Source: Zasmidium citrigriseum
Lineage: Eukaryota > Ascomycota > Dothideomycetes > Mycosphaerellales > Mycosphaerellaceae
Assembly: GCA_002786025.1 (NCBI GenBank)
Contig: NHNW01000057.1
Span: forward strand, 186,001 to 250,000
Direction: 5' to 3'
Length of the DNA: 64,000 nt
Part shown: piece by piece, positions 10,033 through 22,342 of the stretch
How positions within the stretch are numbered: the stretch's first letter is position 1
Layout of the letters: each line of letters opens with the position of its first letter
The notes under the pieces: model-generated
Databases searched by the model: none
Told to the model about the DNA's origin: nothing
Seen by the model: the letters and a program-made list of their open reading frames with translations, nothing else
Position numbers and translations under genes: made by a program

Positions 10033-11637
10033 ATGTTGCATCTCGGCCAAAGATTTGCAGCCTTGCTGGCTTTCGTACGCCTGGCTACAAGCCATCCGCT
10101 TCTGACCCAACAAACGACGACAGCATCGGCATACTGCACAAATAACGACCTTACATACAAGCTCTCACCGATCGCGGCTCCAGTCCAAGGCTATGGGAAT
10201 TCGACCAATGGCCAGGTGATCTTCAACCTCAGCATTGACGACACGCCCTCAGGATACAAGCAAACGATCGATGGATTCGGAGCAGCAGTCACTGACGCCA
10301 CCGTAATTACTTTCAATCAGCTTTCCAGAAGCTCGCTGGATCAGCTACTGGATACTTTGATGACACCGTCAGGAGCCGACTTCAGCCTGATGCGACACAC
10401 CATTGGAGCTTCAGATCTGTCCCCCGATCCACCTTATACTTACGACGAGAATGGAAGCCGAGGAAAGTCAGATCCGCCTTTGGTCAACTTTACTCTGACC
10501 AGTCAAGGCGTTGCTATGGCTAGGCTGCTCGCCCAGATGAAGGCAAAGAATGGGAACTTGACGGTTGTGGGGTCGCCGTGGAGTGCGCCATCTTGGATGA
10601 AGAGGAATAAAGTGCTGATCGGCAACACTGTGAGTCGGGTTGGAAACGTCTCGTTGATTGACATGCTGATTTCAAAAAAGGTGAGTAACAATCTTCAAGA
10701 TCGATACTACCATCCAAACGAGACTGACTACTCAAACTACTTTGCCCAGTATTTCGTCAAGTACATTAGAGCGTTTGCCAGTCTGGGAGTAACAGTCAAC
10801 GCGATCACTTTGCAGAACGAGCCTCTAAACAGCCAATCCGGATACCCGACGATGTACATGTACGACAAAGAATACGGACAACTAAGCCAGAACTTCGTCG
10901 GCCCAGCAATAGCAGCAGCAGGATTGAGTACCTCCATCTGGGCATACGACCACAACACAGGTCAGTGTCTCCATCTCCAAAATCCTCCACAACTAACAAA
11001 ATCTCAAGACGTCCCCTCCTACCCCCAGACAGTCCTCAACACCGCCAGCCAATACATCAACACCGTCGCCTGGCACTGCTACGCCGGCAACGTCGACTGG
11101 AAAACCTTGACCGACTTCCGTTCCAACAACACCCACATCCCCAATCTCAAACAATACATGACCGAATGCTGGACCCCGCAAACAAACACCTACAACTGGT
11201 TCCAAGCCGCGAACTTCACCATCGGTCCCTTGCAAAACTGGGCCAACGGCGTCATTGCCTGGACTCTCGGCACGGACTCCGACAATGGTCCGCATCTTTC
11301 CACGGGCGGCTGTGCGACGTGTTTGGGGCTTGTTACGATCAATGATGATGGGACGTGGGGGTTTAATATGGCTTATTATTTGATGGCGCAGTTTAGTCGG
11401 TTTATGCCCAGGGGCGCTGTTGTGCTGGAGGGGACGGGGAGTAGTGAGACGAGTTATTTGCCGGGGTTGCAGATGGTTGCGAGTTTGAATCGTGATGGGA
11501 CGAGGACGGTTGTGTTGATGAATACGTTGGAGCATGATGTTCTTGTGAGGTTGGAAACGGGGAGTGGGGAGCATTGGAGTGGGACTGTGATGAGGCAGGC
11601 TGTTGTGACTTGGGTTTTGCCTGCTGTTGGTTCATGA
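10033..11637 (+). CDS. Secreted GH30 glycoside hydrolase (endo-beta-1,6-glucanase-like)
   Basis: The protein has about 518 residues in two exons, 10033-10960 and 11009-11637. The 48-nt intron (GTCAGT...CAAG) restores the conserved WAYDHNT-DVPSYP junction. The ATG at 10033 is preferred over the in-frame start at 9874 because it gives a signal peptide (MLHLGQRFAALLAFVRLATS). GH30 hallmarks are IDGFGAAVTDA near the N-terminus, the acid/base Glu in TLQNEPLNS, and the nucleophile Glu in YMTECW. Fungal members hydrolyse beta-1,6-glucan of fungal walls or act on related polymers outside the cell. A GTGAGT at 10681 with a CAG at 10749 could define a second intron of 69 nt, but the encoded NYFAQYFVKYI segment fits the family, so it is kept as coding. 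Codon use changes near 11340 towards T/G-rich third positions. Confidence 0.88.
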   Translation: MLHLGQRFAALLAFVRLATSHPLLTQQTTTASAYCTNNDLTYKLSPIAAPVQGYGNSTNGQVIFNLSIDDTPSGYKQTIDGFGAAVTDATVITFNQLSRSSLDQLLDTLMTPSGADFSLMRHTIGASDLSPDPPYTYDENGSRGKSDPPLVNFTLTSQGVAMARLLAQMKAKNGNLTVVGSPWSAPSWMKRNKVLIGNTVSRVGNVSLIDMLISKKVSNNLQDRYYHPNETDYSNYFAQYFVKYIRAFASLGVTVNAITLQNEPLNSQSGYPTMYMYDKEYGQLSQNFVGPAIAAAGLSTSIWAYDHNTGQCLHLQNPPQLTKSQDVPSYPQTVLNTASQYINTVAWHCYAGNVDWKTLTDFRSNNTHIPNLKQYMTECWTPQTNTYNWFQAANFTIGPLQNWANGVIAWTLGTDSDNGPHLSTGGCATCLGLVTINDDGTWGFNMAYYLMAQFSRFMPRGAVVLEGTGSSETSYLPGLQMVASLNRDGTRTVVLMNTLEHDVLVRLETGSGEHWSGTVMRQAVVTWVLPAVGS

Positions 11638-11646
11638 TTGGGAGTT

Positions 11647-12793
11647 CTATGCGCTGGTTCCCAACTTCCTCGCCTGGCCTTCCAGTTGTTTCCGATGACA
11701 CTCCAACACTGGATCCGCCATCTCCGCCAAAATTCTCTGTAGCCTCTCCGTCAGGAACTGCTTCGGATTGCACTCATGATGATCTTGGCCCTTCTTCTCC
11801 GGCTGTCCGATGTCATGGATGACGAGATTCATCAGCGTCCGATAAAGACTGACGATGCTGTCTGTTACGTTCTCGACGTCTGGAATCGGCCAGAGACCTG
11901 CTCTTGTAAGGCAGAAGACGATGGAGCCGAGGATCATGGATTCGCAGCGATGAGGGCCCATGTAGCTGGCGTGCTTGCACCAGCGGGGCTTCTCGTCTAC
12001 TACGACGAGGAGGTCGGAGAGGTTGCGGAGGAGGTTTAGCATGGAAGCGAGGGTTTGGTCGCGGATCTTCTGGATGCGTTCTGAAGCCCAGTGTTAGCAA
12101 GTGCCCTGCTGAGCGGAAGATGCATTACTTACCGATGAGATCCGGAAAAACTTCAAGCTCACTTGTTAACTCATCTCTCAGCTGCCCAGTAGACTCCATG
12201 ATGATCCGCCTTGCTGTAAGTCCGAAGGCTCGTTTTTGGCCCAACTCGAGGTTGATCCAGAGCATCTTGTACATCTGCAGCTCATCATCCGCACTCGGCT
12301 CCCGGATTGAAGACATCCATTGTGGAATCCATGGCTTCAAAACTGCGGTTGCGTCGTAGTAGTGTGTAAGCTTGGTCAAATTGAAGAGGTGGTCAATCGA
12401 CAAGGTCTGAGGCACTCGTTGCGTAAACCCGTGTGCGATGTAGAGGAAAAGCTCGAGGGAGGCCGGGCTATCTTCAGGCAAGTTGACCGCCCATTTGTCC
12501 TCTTGTGAGTTCGCTGTTGATTCGCCAAAGAAACCGTAGAGCATTCGTTCGAAGACGGGGGATATCCGTGAGAGCGTTCGAGAGCAGACCAGAAAGCTTT
12601 TGCCGTGCTTCGAGGTTGCTGACTTTGATTTTCCAGCTCGTAGTGTCAGGTCTCCGCGTGGATCTATGATTATGAGGCCATTCTCTTCGCAGCCTGGTGG
12701 TGTTTGCGGCCCAATGCTTAAGCTCGCGATAGAGCCGTCGATGCAATCTGAGACTAGGGGCTTTTCTTCATCGGCTTGGAGGTTTGATGGCAT
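11647..12793 (-). CDS. BTB/POZ-domain protein
   Basis: The protein has about 364 residues in two exons, 12133-12793 and 11647-12080. The 52-nt intron has a GTAAGT donor and CAG acceptor and joins ...FPDLIE to RIQKIRDQ in frame. Residues about 40-140 resemble a fungal BTB/POZ domain: GDLTLRAG, then FLVCSRTLSRISPVFERMLYG, then NLPEDSPASLELFLYIAHG. The rest is an alpha-helical tail with KRAFGLTARRI, common in Dothideomycete BTB proteins. BTB domains mediate protein-protein contacts, for example as Cul3 adaptors; the specific role is unknown. The stop codon is only about 10 bases from the convergent GH30 stop. Confidence 0.8.
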
Positions 12794-15004
12794 CCTGATC
12801 GACAGGTAGTGTTGATCTGTTCTGGCCCAAGTGAGTTTGCCTTCAGGTCCTGTAGTCTTTCGATGCTTCTCTGTCAGCAGTAGGTCTTGACTTCTCTGGG
12901 TGAGGGAGTGGCGGCCTCAATGGAGTTTTCATGATTGTGAAAAGTCGACCACTTTACCGCTGGCATGCAGGGGATCCCTTGGCTACACATTAATAGACAC
13001 TTGTGGACCAATGTCTGTGGGCATAGAAAAGCTTGTCGTCCGCTCTCGCCGTTCCGTTCGTGTTGTTGAAAAGTCGGCAGTGCCTTCTGCTTCTGCGCGC
13101 GCGATCCGAATCTTGGCAGCCACACAGCCACCCCCTTGTCAGCTTTCTTCTCGTGGCGGTGACCATAGCCATGACAACACTTCGGCAGACGACCTCCTCT
13201 TCTACATGAACTCGACTCCTTCTCACACGACTTCCCGAATCCCTCTGAATGTGTTCGATCTTAACGGCAAAGCAGGAACAGAATGCAGGCACCCCGCAGC
13301 GGACTTGATGCCTCGAAGAGACGACCAACATTCTGCATGGGCATCGTGCCCAATCTACGCCAGATGACCAAAAGATCCTTCACTCGAGCCGAAGACAGCA
13401 CCGTATTCCGCCTCGATCTATCCGGCGACCTCAAGGCTATCGTGTCAGGTGGTAGCTCCAGTGAATGCTGCCAAGCTGTATACGAAGGGCAGACGCTTAC
13501 ATGGAGGCCATGACACCCTTGAACACCATCTGGAAGACCCACTGCCCACCCGTATGCTCTTGGAGAAGGCATGGTTCTTCGCGCTTCACTCAGAGCTTAC
13601 GACACCGAACGAGGAGTCCTTGTCTAACAACTCCGCTAGCTCTTCGCCGTTCTCTCAGAGGCAATTTGACCAAGTCTTTCCGTCGCTGGGTATCGATCGA
13701 CATTAATGGTCTCCTACTTCGTGTACAAGCTGTGCAAGGGACGTTTCCACTCAATGGTACCTCGACGATGGATGCTGTGTCCTGCCCCGAGCGACACATT
13801 GCAATTGTTTCGAAGTTCAGTACGCCGAGTTGGGACCTCGAATGTCAAGATTTGCCGAGCCGTGGCTATTGCTTGATGCTCAAGGTCACAACACAGCCTG
13901 ATGAAGACTTCAGTATCTGCCTTCCAAGCGGCTCCAGCGCGGTCCACGATTACAGCGAGTTGCGACGGTTCGATATATGTCTCTAGAAGGCCACATGACA
14001 TGCACTTTTCTTGGTCAGCTCGCAGGGGTAAGGGCAACGAGCCAAGATTGGGTTGTCCAAAGTTCCTCACTGCTGGACTCAATGTCGAAGATTTTCCATC
14101 GGCCCATTGTGAAAAGCGATGAGCATGCTGTCCAGATATGAGACAGTTCTTTCGGATGCGGGAGACCACTCGGAGGCCGACGTAGACTTCAAGAGCCTTC
14201 TGTCGAGGAAGATGGCTTGAGAGGCGTTGGTCATGAGATGGCAAGACCATTTGGAATCGAGCTCTTCTCCGAATTCTTGCTCCAATCTCACATTCCGGCT
14301 AGAGCGGATACTGCTCATATCAAGCGCCACGCAAGACAGAGGGAGGAGGTCACGGATGTGCTCTCCACTTCCTTCCTTTCGTGGCGCCCGCTAGCTGCAC
14401 GAAATGTTAGATTCTCCGTGAGTGCAAAGACCATGCTTCCGCGACCCACAACTCCTCTCATGAGACTGGACTTCAATTCATGTTCGTTAGCAATATTCAT
14501 TCTCAAGCCTGATGCGAATTCATACTCTTCGCATTGGCATGGATTCCTTCGCAAGTCTTGCCTGCCCTCCTCTCCGGACAGCATTACTCCGGACGCCGAA
14601 GCCTCCTCGATCCTTCTCGGTCTGGCGCTAACTGGAGCTGTGCTTGATTGGCCCAAGAAGGCGGTCCAGATGCTTAGCGCTCTTCGATAGCTGCTTAGCG
14701 TGTTCAAATCTCCTGCAGAGATGCGAACCGAAGTGGACACCCGGGGACCCCATGGGCGAAACGTGGGTGAGAATTTCCATCTAGAACCGAGCCTCGAGGC
14801 ACCCCTCATCCTCGATTGGTGGAGATTCTCATTCCGACTCTGGGGTGGCGTGTACAACGTGCTTCTCCATGCTTGTTTAGCCATGTGGTGCGGAAGATCC
14901 TGGCTCTAGCACGATAGAGGTCGAGATACTTTATCTGGAAGGCTTCTCTCCTCTGCTCCATCTTCGTTCTTCACCCCGTCGAAAGCATCTCCTTCGCCGC
15001 CGCC
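12794..15004. other. Gene-poor interval, no supported gene
   Basis: About 2.2 kb contain several overlapping ORFs of 60-190 codons on both strands (for example 13465-13986 plus, 13714-14250 minus, 14315-14884 minus). None shows a family signature, consistent splice pattern or a low-complexity-free domain, and competing frames are equally open. It could hold a degraded or lineage-specific gene. The last few hundred bases probably carry the promoter of the sugar transporter. Confidence 0.4.
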
Positions 15005-16802
15005 ATGGATCCTGAGAAGACTCCCCACGCCCTCGAGGCCGAGCACGAGCACGCCGCTGCTTTCGAGCACAAGGCAGACATCACCGACTACAAGGCTGAT
15101 GCCATTGCGGCCGAGAATGCCGAGCATGAGATGACCGTCTTGCAAGCCGTCAGGGCATACCCTATGGCTTCGTTCTGGGCTTTCGTGATTTCCTGCACTA
15201 TTGTAAGACGACCACCACCGAACTCGGTCCACACCAGGCTAACACATCTCCCAGATCATGGAATCTTATGTATGCGCAAGTCACACTGCATGCTCGAAAG
15301 AAATACTGATTGTCTTAGGATGTCTTCCTCATTGGTAATTTCGTTGCGCTTCCGGCATTCGTCAACAAGTACGGCGTGGTCAACCCAGCGAACGGCGAAT
15401 TGGTCATTGCACCCCAGTGGCAGTCTGCCCTTCAGGTCTCTGGACAATTAGGAGCTTTGATCGGTGTCTTCTTGGCCGGCCCACTCACCAGCTGGGTCGG
15501 ATATCGATGGGCAAACATGATCGGCCTTATGCTGCTCAACGTCTTCATCTTCGCCTTCTACTTTGGTGACTCTCTGCCAGTCATCTTTGTGGCTCAGCTG
15601 CTCGAAGGTCTGCCCTGGGGTATCTTCATCGCCAACGCACCGGCCTACTGCAGCGAGATCGTGCCAATCAAGCTCCGAGCCCCGGCCACCCAGATGTTGC
15701 AAATGTTTTGGGCCATTGGCAGTATCATTGTCGGCGCCGTGACATACCGTTACAACACCTTGGACCACGAGTCTGCTTACAGGTATGCACATCCAGGCTT
15801 GAAGCTCCGGCTCAGCTGACAGTCTCCACAGGATCCCCATTGCGCTCCAGTGGATGTTTCCCACCCCTCTCCTCATACTCATCTTCTTCAGTCCAGAGTC
15901 GCCCTGGTGGCTCACTCGCAAGGGACGATTTGAGGATGCCGCAAAATCCGTCGAGCGCCTCGGACGAAAGGGTCAAATGCACTCGGCCGAGACGGTGGCA
16001 ATGATGCGTCGTGTCGTCGAAATGGAGAAGACGGAAAAGAAGCCCAACCATATCGAACTGTTCAAGGGCACAGACCTTCGACGTACAGCCATCGTCTGTG
16101 GTGTCTACGCTGCGCAGAATCTCACTGGTTCGCACATACCAATTCTCCCGATATCGAAGTGTTGCTGACATCATGCCAGGTAACTTGATTGCCAACCAGG
16201 CCGTCTACTTCTTCACGCAGGCTGGAATCGGCACAGACACCGCCTTCGCCCTGGGTCTCATCACCTCTGCACTGCAGATGATCTTCGTCATGTTGTCCTG
16301 GATCCTCACCACCTACTTCGGCCGTCGTTCGATCTACCTCTGGGGTTCATTCGCCAATTTCGTACTCCTCATCGCCCTTGGTATCGCGGCTTCGATCAAC
16401 GGCAAGAGTGACCCATCGTCTTTGGCTCAGGCATCTCTGGGTCTGATTGTCTCCGTCCTCTTCACCCTGGGACCAGCCCCAGCCTCGTGGGTCATCATCG
16501 GAGAGACCTCAGCCATCCGTCTTCGCCCACTCACAACCGGTATCGGTCGCGCGACATACTACATCGTCGAGATCCCTTGCATTTTCCTCGCGTCCTACAT
16601 GCTTAACCCAACTGGCGGAAACCTGGGAGGCAAGTGCGGCTACGTCTGGGGTGGCACGGCTCTGATCTGCTTGGTGATTGCCTGGTGGGGTCTGCCTGAG
16701 ATGAAGGGACGGTCGTACCGTGAGATCGACATCATGTTCAAGCGCCGTATTCCAGCCAGACAGTGGAAGAAGACGGAAATCGATGCCGATGCCGACGAGT
16801 AG
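15005..16802 (+). CDS. MFS sugar transporter (alpha-glucoside/maltose permease type)
   Basis: The protein has about 531 residues in five exons: 15005-15202, 15255-15269, 15319-15782, 15832-16127 and 16180-16802. The second exon is only 15 nt and encodes IMESY, completing the IMESYDVFLIGNF motif of the maltose/alpha-glucoside permease branch. Sugar-porter signatures are GYRWANMIG after TM2, PESPWWLTRKGR before the central loop, GRRSIYLWG, and PEMKGRSYREID at the end. About twelve hydrophobic segments are visible, so it is a plasma-membrane proton symporter by family. A Zn2Cys6 regulator follows on the same strand 370 bases downstream, suggesting a paired sugar-responsive unit; that link is inference. 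Confidence 0.9.
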
Positions 16803-17174
16803 GCAAAAATAGAGCAGGTGCTAGGGATGGAAAGGTACAAGGGAGCAAGAGACAGAATCGCTCCAAAGTGCAGTAGCAATCAACTTCTGTTGTTCACAAT
16901 TCTCTCTCACCATGCCCAGATCACCATCCTTGTCATGATGTCTGCGCGGTAAGCCAGGTACATTCGAGCAACGCAACGCGCAAGGCTGTCAGCATCCAGA
17001 CGGGGATGATCGGTTATGAGAGCAATCCTGCCGCCCTCAAACTTCGACCATGACGCGGCATCGCTGACTGATCAGGGACATCAGATGCTTCATATCCCCG
17101 CCCTCCCCCGACCCGCGGGTGTATTGTAAAACACAGCATCAGTTGCGCAGAATCGACACCAAGCCGCCAAGATC
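16803..17174. other. Intergenic between transporter and regulator
   Basis: About 370 bases hold the 3' flank of the transporter and the upstream region of the Zn2Cys6 gene. A GC-rich stretch with CCCCGCCCTCCCCCGACCC lies at about 17096-17114. Nothing else was recognised. Confidence 0.5.
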
Positions 17175-19681
17175 ATGTCCAGACAAACCCCATGGCACGA
17201 TGGCAGCCCACGCCAGGCTGCAAACAAGCGACGCCGGGTTGCGATTGCTTGTACCTCTTGCCGAAGACGGAAGACACGGGTATGTTGTGAGACCCTCGGG
17301 ACTGTTGTGGATGTTGCGCTGAGATAGCTATTCACAGTGCAACGGCGTGCGGCCGACATGTGGTTTCTGTGCAGAGTACGACCTGGTCTGTTCCTACGAG
17401 CTGCCAGTGAGCGACGATACCGCGCATGTACTCCAGCCTCGTCACATGCCCTCTCCATCTGCAGGGGACACTGGCGAGACACGGCTAGCCAATATTGAAG
17501 CCACTTTGCTCCAGCTGGTGCAAGCTCAGCAGCGATCGCCGGCAAATATGAGCTCAGTCTCCAATTACACCCCGTCAAATAATAATCCACGTGCTATCCT
17601 TCATGCCAATCAAGACGACTATCTTGACAACAACATGATCGATGGTCTTGCTTCTGTGCCGAACGATGTGTCTTCGACTGACCTGTTCTTCGGTATGATC
17701 CGTCACAAGATCAAGAACATCTGGCTAAGACGCAGCAGGCCCATCATCCAACATCACTTTCCTGCGGACGCTATCCGCAGCGACAGTTGCTACTTTACGC
17801 CAATGGAAAGGCAGCAATCTTGCGTCCTTTCCCTCCATCGGCGACCCATTGATTCCACCAGTACTACAATCTCATCGTCGACGAACAGATGTCGACCCGG
17901 TAGAGTTGCCGCGTAAAGAGGATGCCCTTGCACTGTTGGATAGATACTTCAGCATGCCGGCCATCCTCTACCCCTATCTTCGCGAAGACGATATCCGCAA
18001 GAGGTTCAACGCCGCTCTCCAAAATGAGTATCGTGGATTTTCAAACTCATTCTTGGCGCTGGTTAATGCCATCTTTGCATTAGCCTCCTACTGTGGTCAA
18101 TATGCCACGGACGCTTCTGCCGATGCTTTGCTCGATTCGGTCGTCTTCTTTGAGAGAGCGAAGGCGCTTCTGGGTCCTTTGCGTGGAGCCAAGCCAGCAT
18201 TGGATACAGGTAGACATCAACTTTACCATTGCCCTCGAAACTTCTCATACTGACCCGAACAAGTTCAATGCCTCCTAGTCCTGTGTCAGTACACACAAGG
18301 TACTCAAAATCCCCTCGAGACTTTAGAGTTGCATGGACAAGCAAAGCGACTCGCACTTCAACTCGGTCTTCATGCCCCATCGTCATGGAGAGCACTTGCT
18401 CCTCTTGAATGTGAAGTCCGGAAGAGGACTTGGGCGAGCTGTGTCACCATGGACAGGTCAGTGCCTTCGCAACCGGGCTAAGCTTTGGCTAAACAATGCT
18501 GTAGAGTCTTGAGTGCCGCATTTGGGCGTCCAATCCTCGTTTCAGAACGATGTGGTCGTATCGAACCTCCCATACGTCAAGACCTTGACCTGGGAAACGG
18601 AAATACACGGTATCGAGGGCTGAATACTGCTTGCTGCTTCGCTGCTGCTGGGTACGAGAGTAATCTGCTGAATCTTCGTCAAATGGCTCACAGGACACAG
18701 GAGACTCTGCGGGATCCTAGGTCGGGTCTTGACGACAATCTATGACGACAATGCCGATGGCTTCTCGCCTCTACCTATCAATCCTCTACTCCAACAAAGT
18801 CTTGCCGCAGAGGAGTCATTACTTGCTTGGGAAGACGATCTTCCACCTCCCCTGAGACTTACTCCATGGAAAGGCGACTTCGATCGAGGCGACTTTGATC
18901 CTATCTTCGAGAAGCTCAGCACGGTGACTCGACTTCGAGCTCTCAATGTATGGATACTGAAGGATCGAGCAATATTGAGCCAAATGCTGTACAGGATTCA
19001 GCAGGACTCGGATACACCAGAAGAGAGTGACAGGGTGCTCGGTTTGTCAAACGTCAGCATACGAAGTCTTCAGAACGCTGCAGTAGAGACAATCTCCATC
19101 ATCTGGAAGATGAGCGAGCGATCAGGGACTCTTGGGGCATGGTGGTTCTCAGTGTCTTACGGTAGGCTTCATCTCAGCCTCTCGTCAGCTCAATGTGCTC
19201 ACTGACGGCCACAGTCCTACATGCGTCTCTTGTGCTTTTCGGCTGTCTACTACTTCAGATCAAGGACGGGGAATCTCGAGACCCCTCAGGCCTGGCTGAA
19301 ATCGTAAAGACGTTGAAACAAGGTCGAGAAGCCGTGAAAATTCTCGTCAAAGACTCCGGGCGATTGATCAGGATCCAAGTGACGCTGGACAAGATCTTGC
19401 AGACTGCTGAGACGTTTGTTGCTATTCTTCGTCGGCGCAGCTCGAACGACGAGGACACGGAGGACGAGGCTATCGCTCAACAAGATTCGTTGGAAGAGAC
19501 GAATCTGCGTGCGGGTCAGCAAGCGAGTCGTGAAGCGCTGCCTGTATCAATGCAAGAACAGATCCCGGGACAAGATGTTACAATGGACTGGCAGGCTATG
19601 TTGGGCGATGGAATGGATGTCTTTCCCATCCTCAACTTGAATGGGTCTGCCTTCAACTTGAACGAGTTCATAACCATGTAA
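17175..19681 (+). CDS. Zn2Cys6 transcription factor with fungal-specific TF domain
   Basis: The protein has about 732 residues in seven exons: 17175-17279, 17338-17692, 17739-18209, 18264-18456, 18505-18651, 18701-19161 and 19215-19681. All junctions have GT/AG ends and close the frame. The zinc cluster is split by intron 1: CTSCRRRKTR, then CNGVRPTCGFCAEYDLVC, giving six cysteines in the usual spacing. The middle homology domain shows FFGPSSNITFLR, then YPYLREDD, then CVTMDRVLSAAFGRP with IEPPIR, typical of PF04082. The C-terminus is acidic and glutamine-rich and ends in NLNEFITM, which could be an activation region. It lies directly downstream of a sugar permease in the same orientation and may control it. 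Confidence 0.87.
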
Positions 19682-19884
19682 TCCAATACAACGACGCTCG
19701 TGATCGCCCTGAAGTCCGGCTACTCTCTCATAGGGGTTTCCACTTCGCTGAAATTTGACCAAATGTTTTGGTTGAATGGCGAAGGTCCCGATAGCAATTT
19801 CCTTCAAGAGTCGTGTAGAAGCATTCTAGTGAACGGCGATACATAAGCAATGTTCCGCAAGCTACCTGAACACTCGTGGGTTCT

Positions 19885-21570
19885 TTACACCGTCGTTTCG
19901 CTATTCAATTGCCACGGTTGATCCTTCACAACCTTGATGCTATCCACCTGATATCCGTCGTAGAACTTCAGAAAAGCCAGCACCTGCTCGTTGAAAGCAC
20001 AACCCGTTCTTGTCTGGCTGGCATTGAAAGTCACTAAGGGTGTCCTCTGCTCTTCAGTGCAAGTATGACACAGAGCGGAAGCTGTGTACAAAGCGTCTGG
20101 TACCAGATATCGTCCCAATATTTCGAACATGTCCAGGCCAGCCGTTTGTCTAATGGTCACAAGAGCCTGTGGTGTGTTGACGTACGGATTGACGGGGCCT
20201 TCAGATGGTAGGCTGCAATTTGCACATGGATAGACGGGGAGCAGTCGATTCTCTACCCGCATATCCAAGCCTTGCGTTCCGAGATTCTCGGTACCGTTCG
20301 TTGTCGAGTTCTCGGGAATGACCCGGGAGATGTAGAGGAGGCTTTGGGTATCTTGTCCGATCTTGAGGGTTTGCTCGGGGATCAGTTCCAGGCTGTTTGT
20401 ATCGATGACGTTCATGGTGTCGCTGTGTTGGTTGGCTACGTACATCTGGCGGCTGACTGTTAGCACAAGTACTAGGTCAAGGCTTTGTACTCATTTCTAA
20501 ACCTACTCTTGTATTATCAGGCGACGGCCAAAGCGGATGAGGCTGTATGCCATCTATTGGGATGATCTTCACAAGCTCTGGCACATCTCCAGCGTTTTGT
20601 TGACGATACACCTTCGTAGCGTTAAGAGCAGCCACGGTAACGAATCCGTAGTTGGTCCCATTGACGACAGCGAAATTGGGATGATTGGTTTCCGTTCCAG
20701 TGTCAAGGATCGCCACGACTGAGCGAGCAGCGAGGTCAATCACGCTAACTTGGCCAGTCATTTTGTGTGCTGCCCATAACGACTCTCCATTGGCAGATAT
20801 CATCATGTCTGACGAGAAACTGTCCGCTAGGCCAGTGATGTTGTAGATCGTCTTCCTGCTTGGCACGTCGATGACGCTGATGATAGCGTCGAAGATGTGG
20901 TTGACGTACGCAATTGTTCCATTGCCGCTAAACAACACCTGCCGAGTTCCAGGTCAGTCAGAGTATCAGCTGCAACGATGCTGTGTGAAGATACCTTGCT
21001 TGGCCCATTCGCTGTGAAGATGCGATCGAGCAATTCACCGCTGAAGGCGTTGATAACGTCGACTGAGTATACGCCGCGTGTACCGATCCAGATGGTTTCG
21101 TTGTCCGGGGCAAAGAATGCTTCGTGAGGACCTCGATCGACATAGGCTTTCGATACGATGGAGTTGTCCGATGTTCGAACAACGGTGACTGTGTTGGACA
21201 AGACGGCGAGAGAGACAATGTATTTGCCGTTGCGAGAGTATCCCAGCCCGTGAGCGTTGACCGTCTCGACGTATTGCGGGCCAAGATCGTTGCCCAGTCG
21301 TTCTGTGAGACACAAGTCAGCATATCTCTTGCCATCACGCGGACATGAGCGCCTACCATCGCCAAGAGCAATTGTTCCGAGCACTTTGTTCTCGTAAGGA
21401 TCGATCACAGTGATGGTGTTGGATGTCTGGTCTCCAGTATAGATCCTGTCACGGGAGGAAATGGGATTTCCGCTTCCCTCGAATCCGGGCGGCTCGACTT
21501 GTCCAAACACCGTCATCTTACTCAGAAGCAGGAGCAGTGTGAGGAAAATTGTGTCTGATAGCATCTTCAT
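19885..21570 (-). CDS. Secreted YVTN-type beta-propeller protein
   Basis: The protein has about 504 residues in four exons: 21357-21570, 20995-21302, 20507-20938 and 19885-20445 (introns of 54, 56 and 61 nt). The N-terminus is a signal peptide (MKMLSDTIFLTLLLLLSK). Propeller repeats follow: RIYTGDQTSNTITVIDPYENKVLGTI, NTVTVVRTSDNSIVSKA, VYSVDVINAFSGEL, IISVIDVPSRKTI, VSVIDLAARSVVAIL and MYVANQHSDTMNVIDTNSLE. This is the 40-residue YVTN family pattern. The C-terminal domain contains paired cysteines (CANCS, CHTC). Several N-glycosylation sequons are present. Related fungal proteins are extracellular with unknown activity. Confidence 0.82.
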
Positions 21571-22342
21571 AAACGGGCTGAAAGAATTTCGTCGAAGATG
21601 CCTCCTAAGAATCCAAGGTGTACGACCGCTGTTTTTATGCTTCTAAGGAAGCTGCCGAGCGACAACGCAGCCTTCATCGTCGACCAGGTACGCAGGCCGA
21701 ACAGTGACAGCATCGACCCGCCACAACGGTCAATACGAGGAATCGGCTTGCCGCCCCGGACCAGGTCAATCAATTCGTTGGTCGTTAGCATGCGGCTCAT
21801 TCACTTGTCAAGGATACCGCAATGATGCTGAACTCAGAAGAAGAGGGGCGATCGCATGCGGGCCAAGCGATCGGATGGCGTGGTTTTCAGATCAACACAG
21901 AAACATCAACTAACCGGACAGAAGTGACATCACGTCTTCGGTGCTCTAGGTACGAAAAGGCCCTCAACTCGTAGCGATTGTTCGTGCTTGGTCAGGGGCA
22001 CACGTGTGCGAAAACGCAATACTCATCGTTCAGCGATCAGTCAGCAGCGAGGTTGCCGGTATTTCGTCGTCTGAACGAGGCTGACGTATATCATCAGTCA
22101 TAAACGTCTATTGAGTACACCTGTTGTGCAGCGAAAGCGGGACTGAACGATGAGCGTCGCTCGCGGGTAGTCGGGGATAGCGTTGCCACCACAAGGCTGA
22201 ACTCTGCGGATTCGGTGCCAAAGTGGGCAGCTGTACCTTCTTACCGACCGGGATGATTGATCTCGTAATCTGGAGACGTCTCTCATGCAACTCATATGTT
22301 CAGCGATACATGTGACTAAAAACTCGTTTTCGTTTGCCCATT
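21571..22342. other. Intergenic
   Basis: About 770 bases lie between the 5' end of the YVTN gene and the 3' end of the SDR gene. Only short overlapping ORFs are present and none was recognised. Confidence 0.5.

Noticed and set aside
10681..10749. Second intron in the GH30 gene
   Set aside because: GT-AG and a CTGAC branch-like word exist and the frame would be kept, but removal would delete the conserved YFAQYFVKYI lead-in; kept as coding with doubt.
12900..14884. Possible genes among several 150-190 codon ORFs
   Set aside because: Competing frames on both strands are open, no domain or splice signals support one, and the composition is like non-coding DNA.
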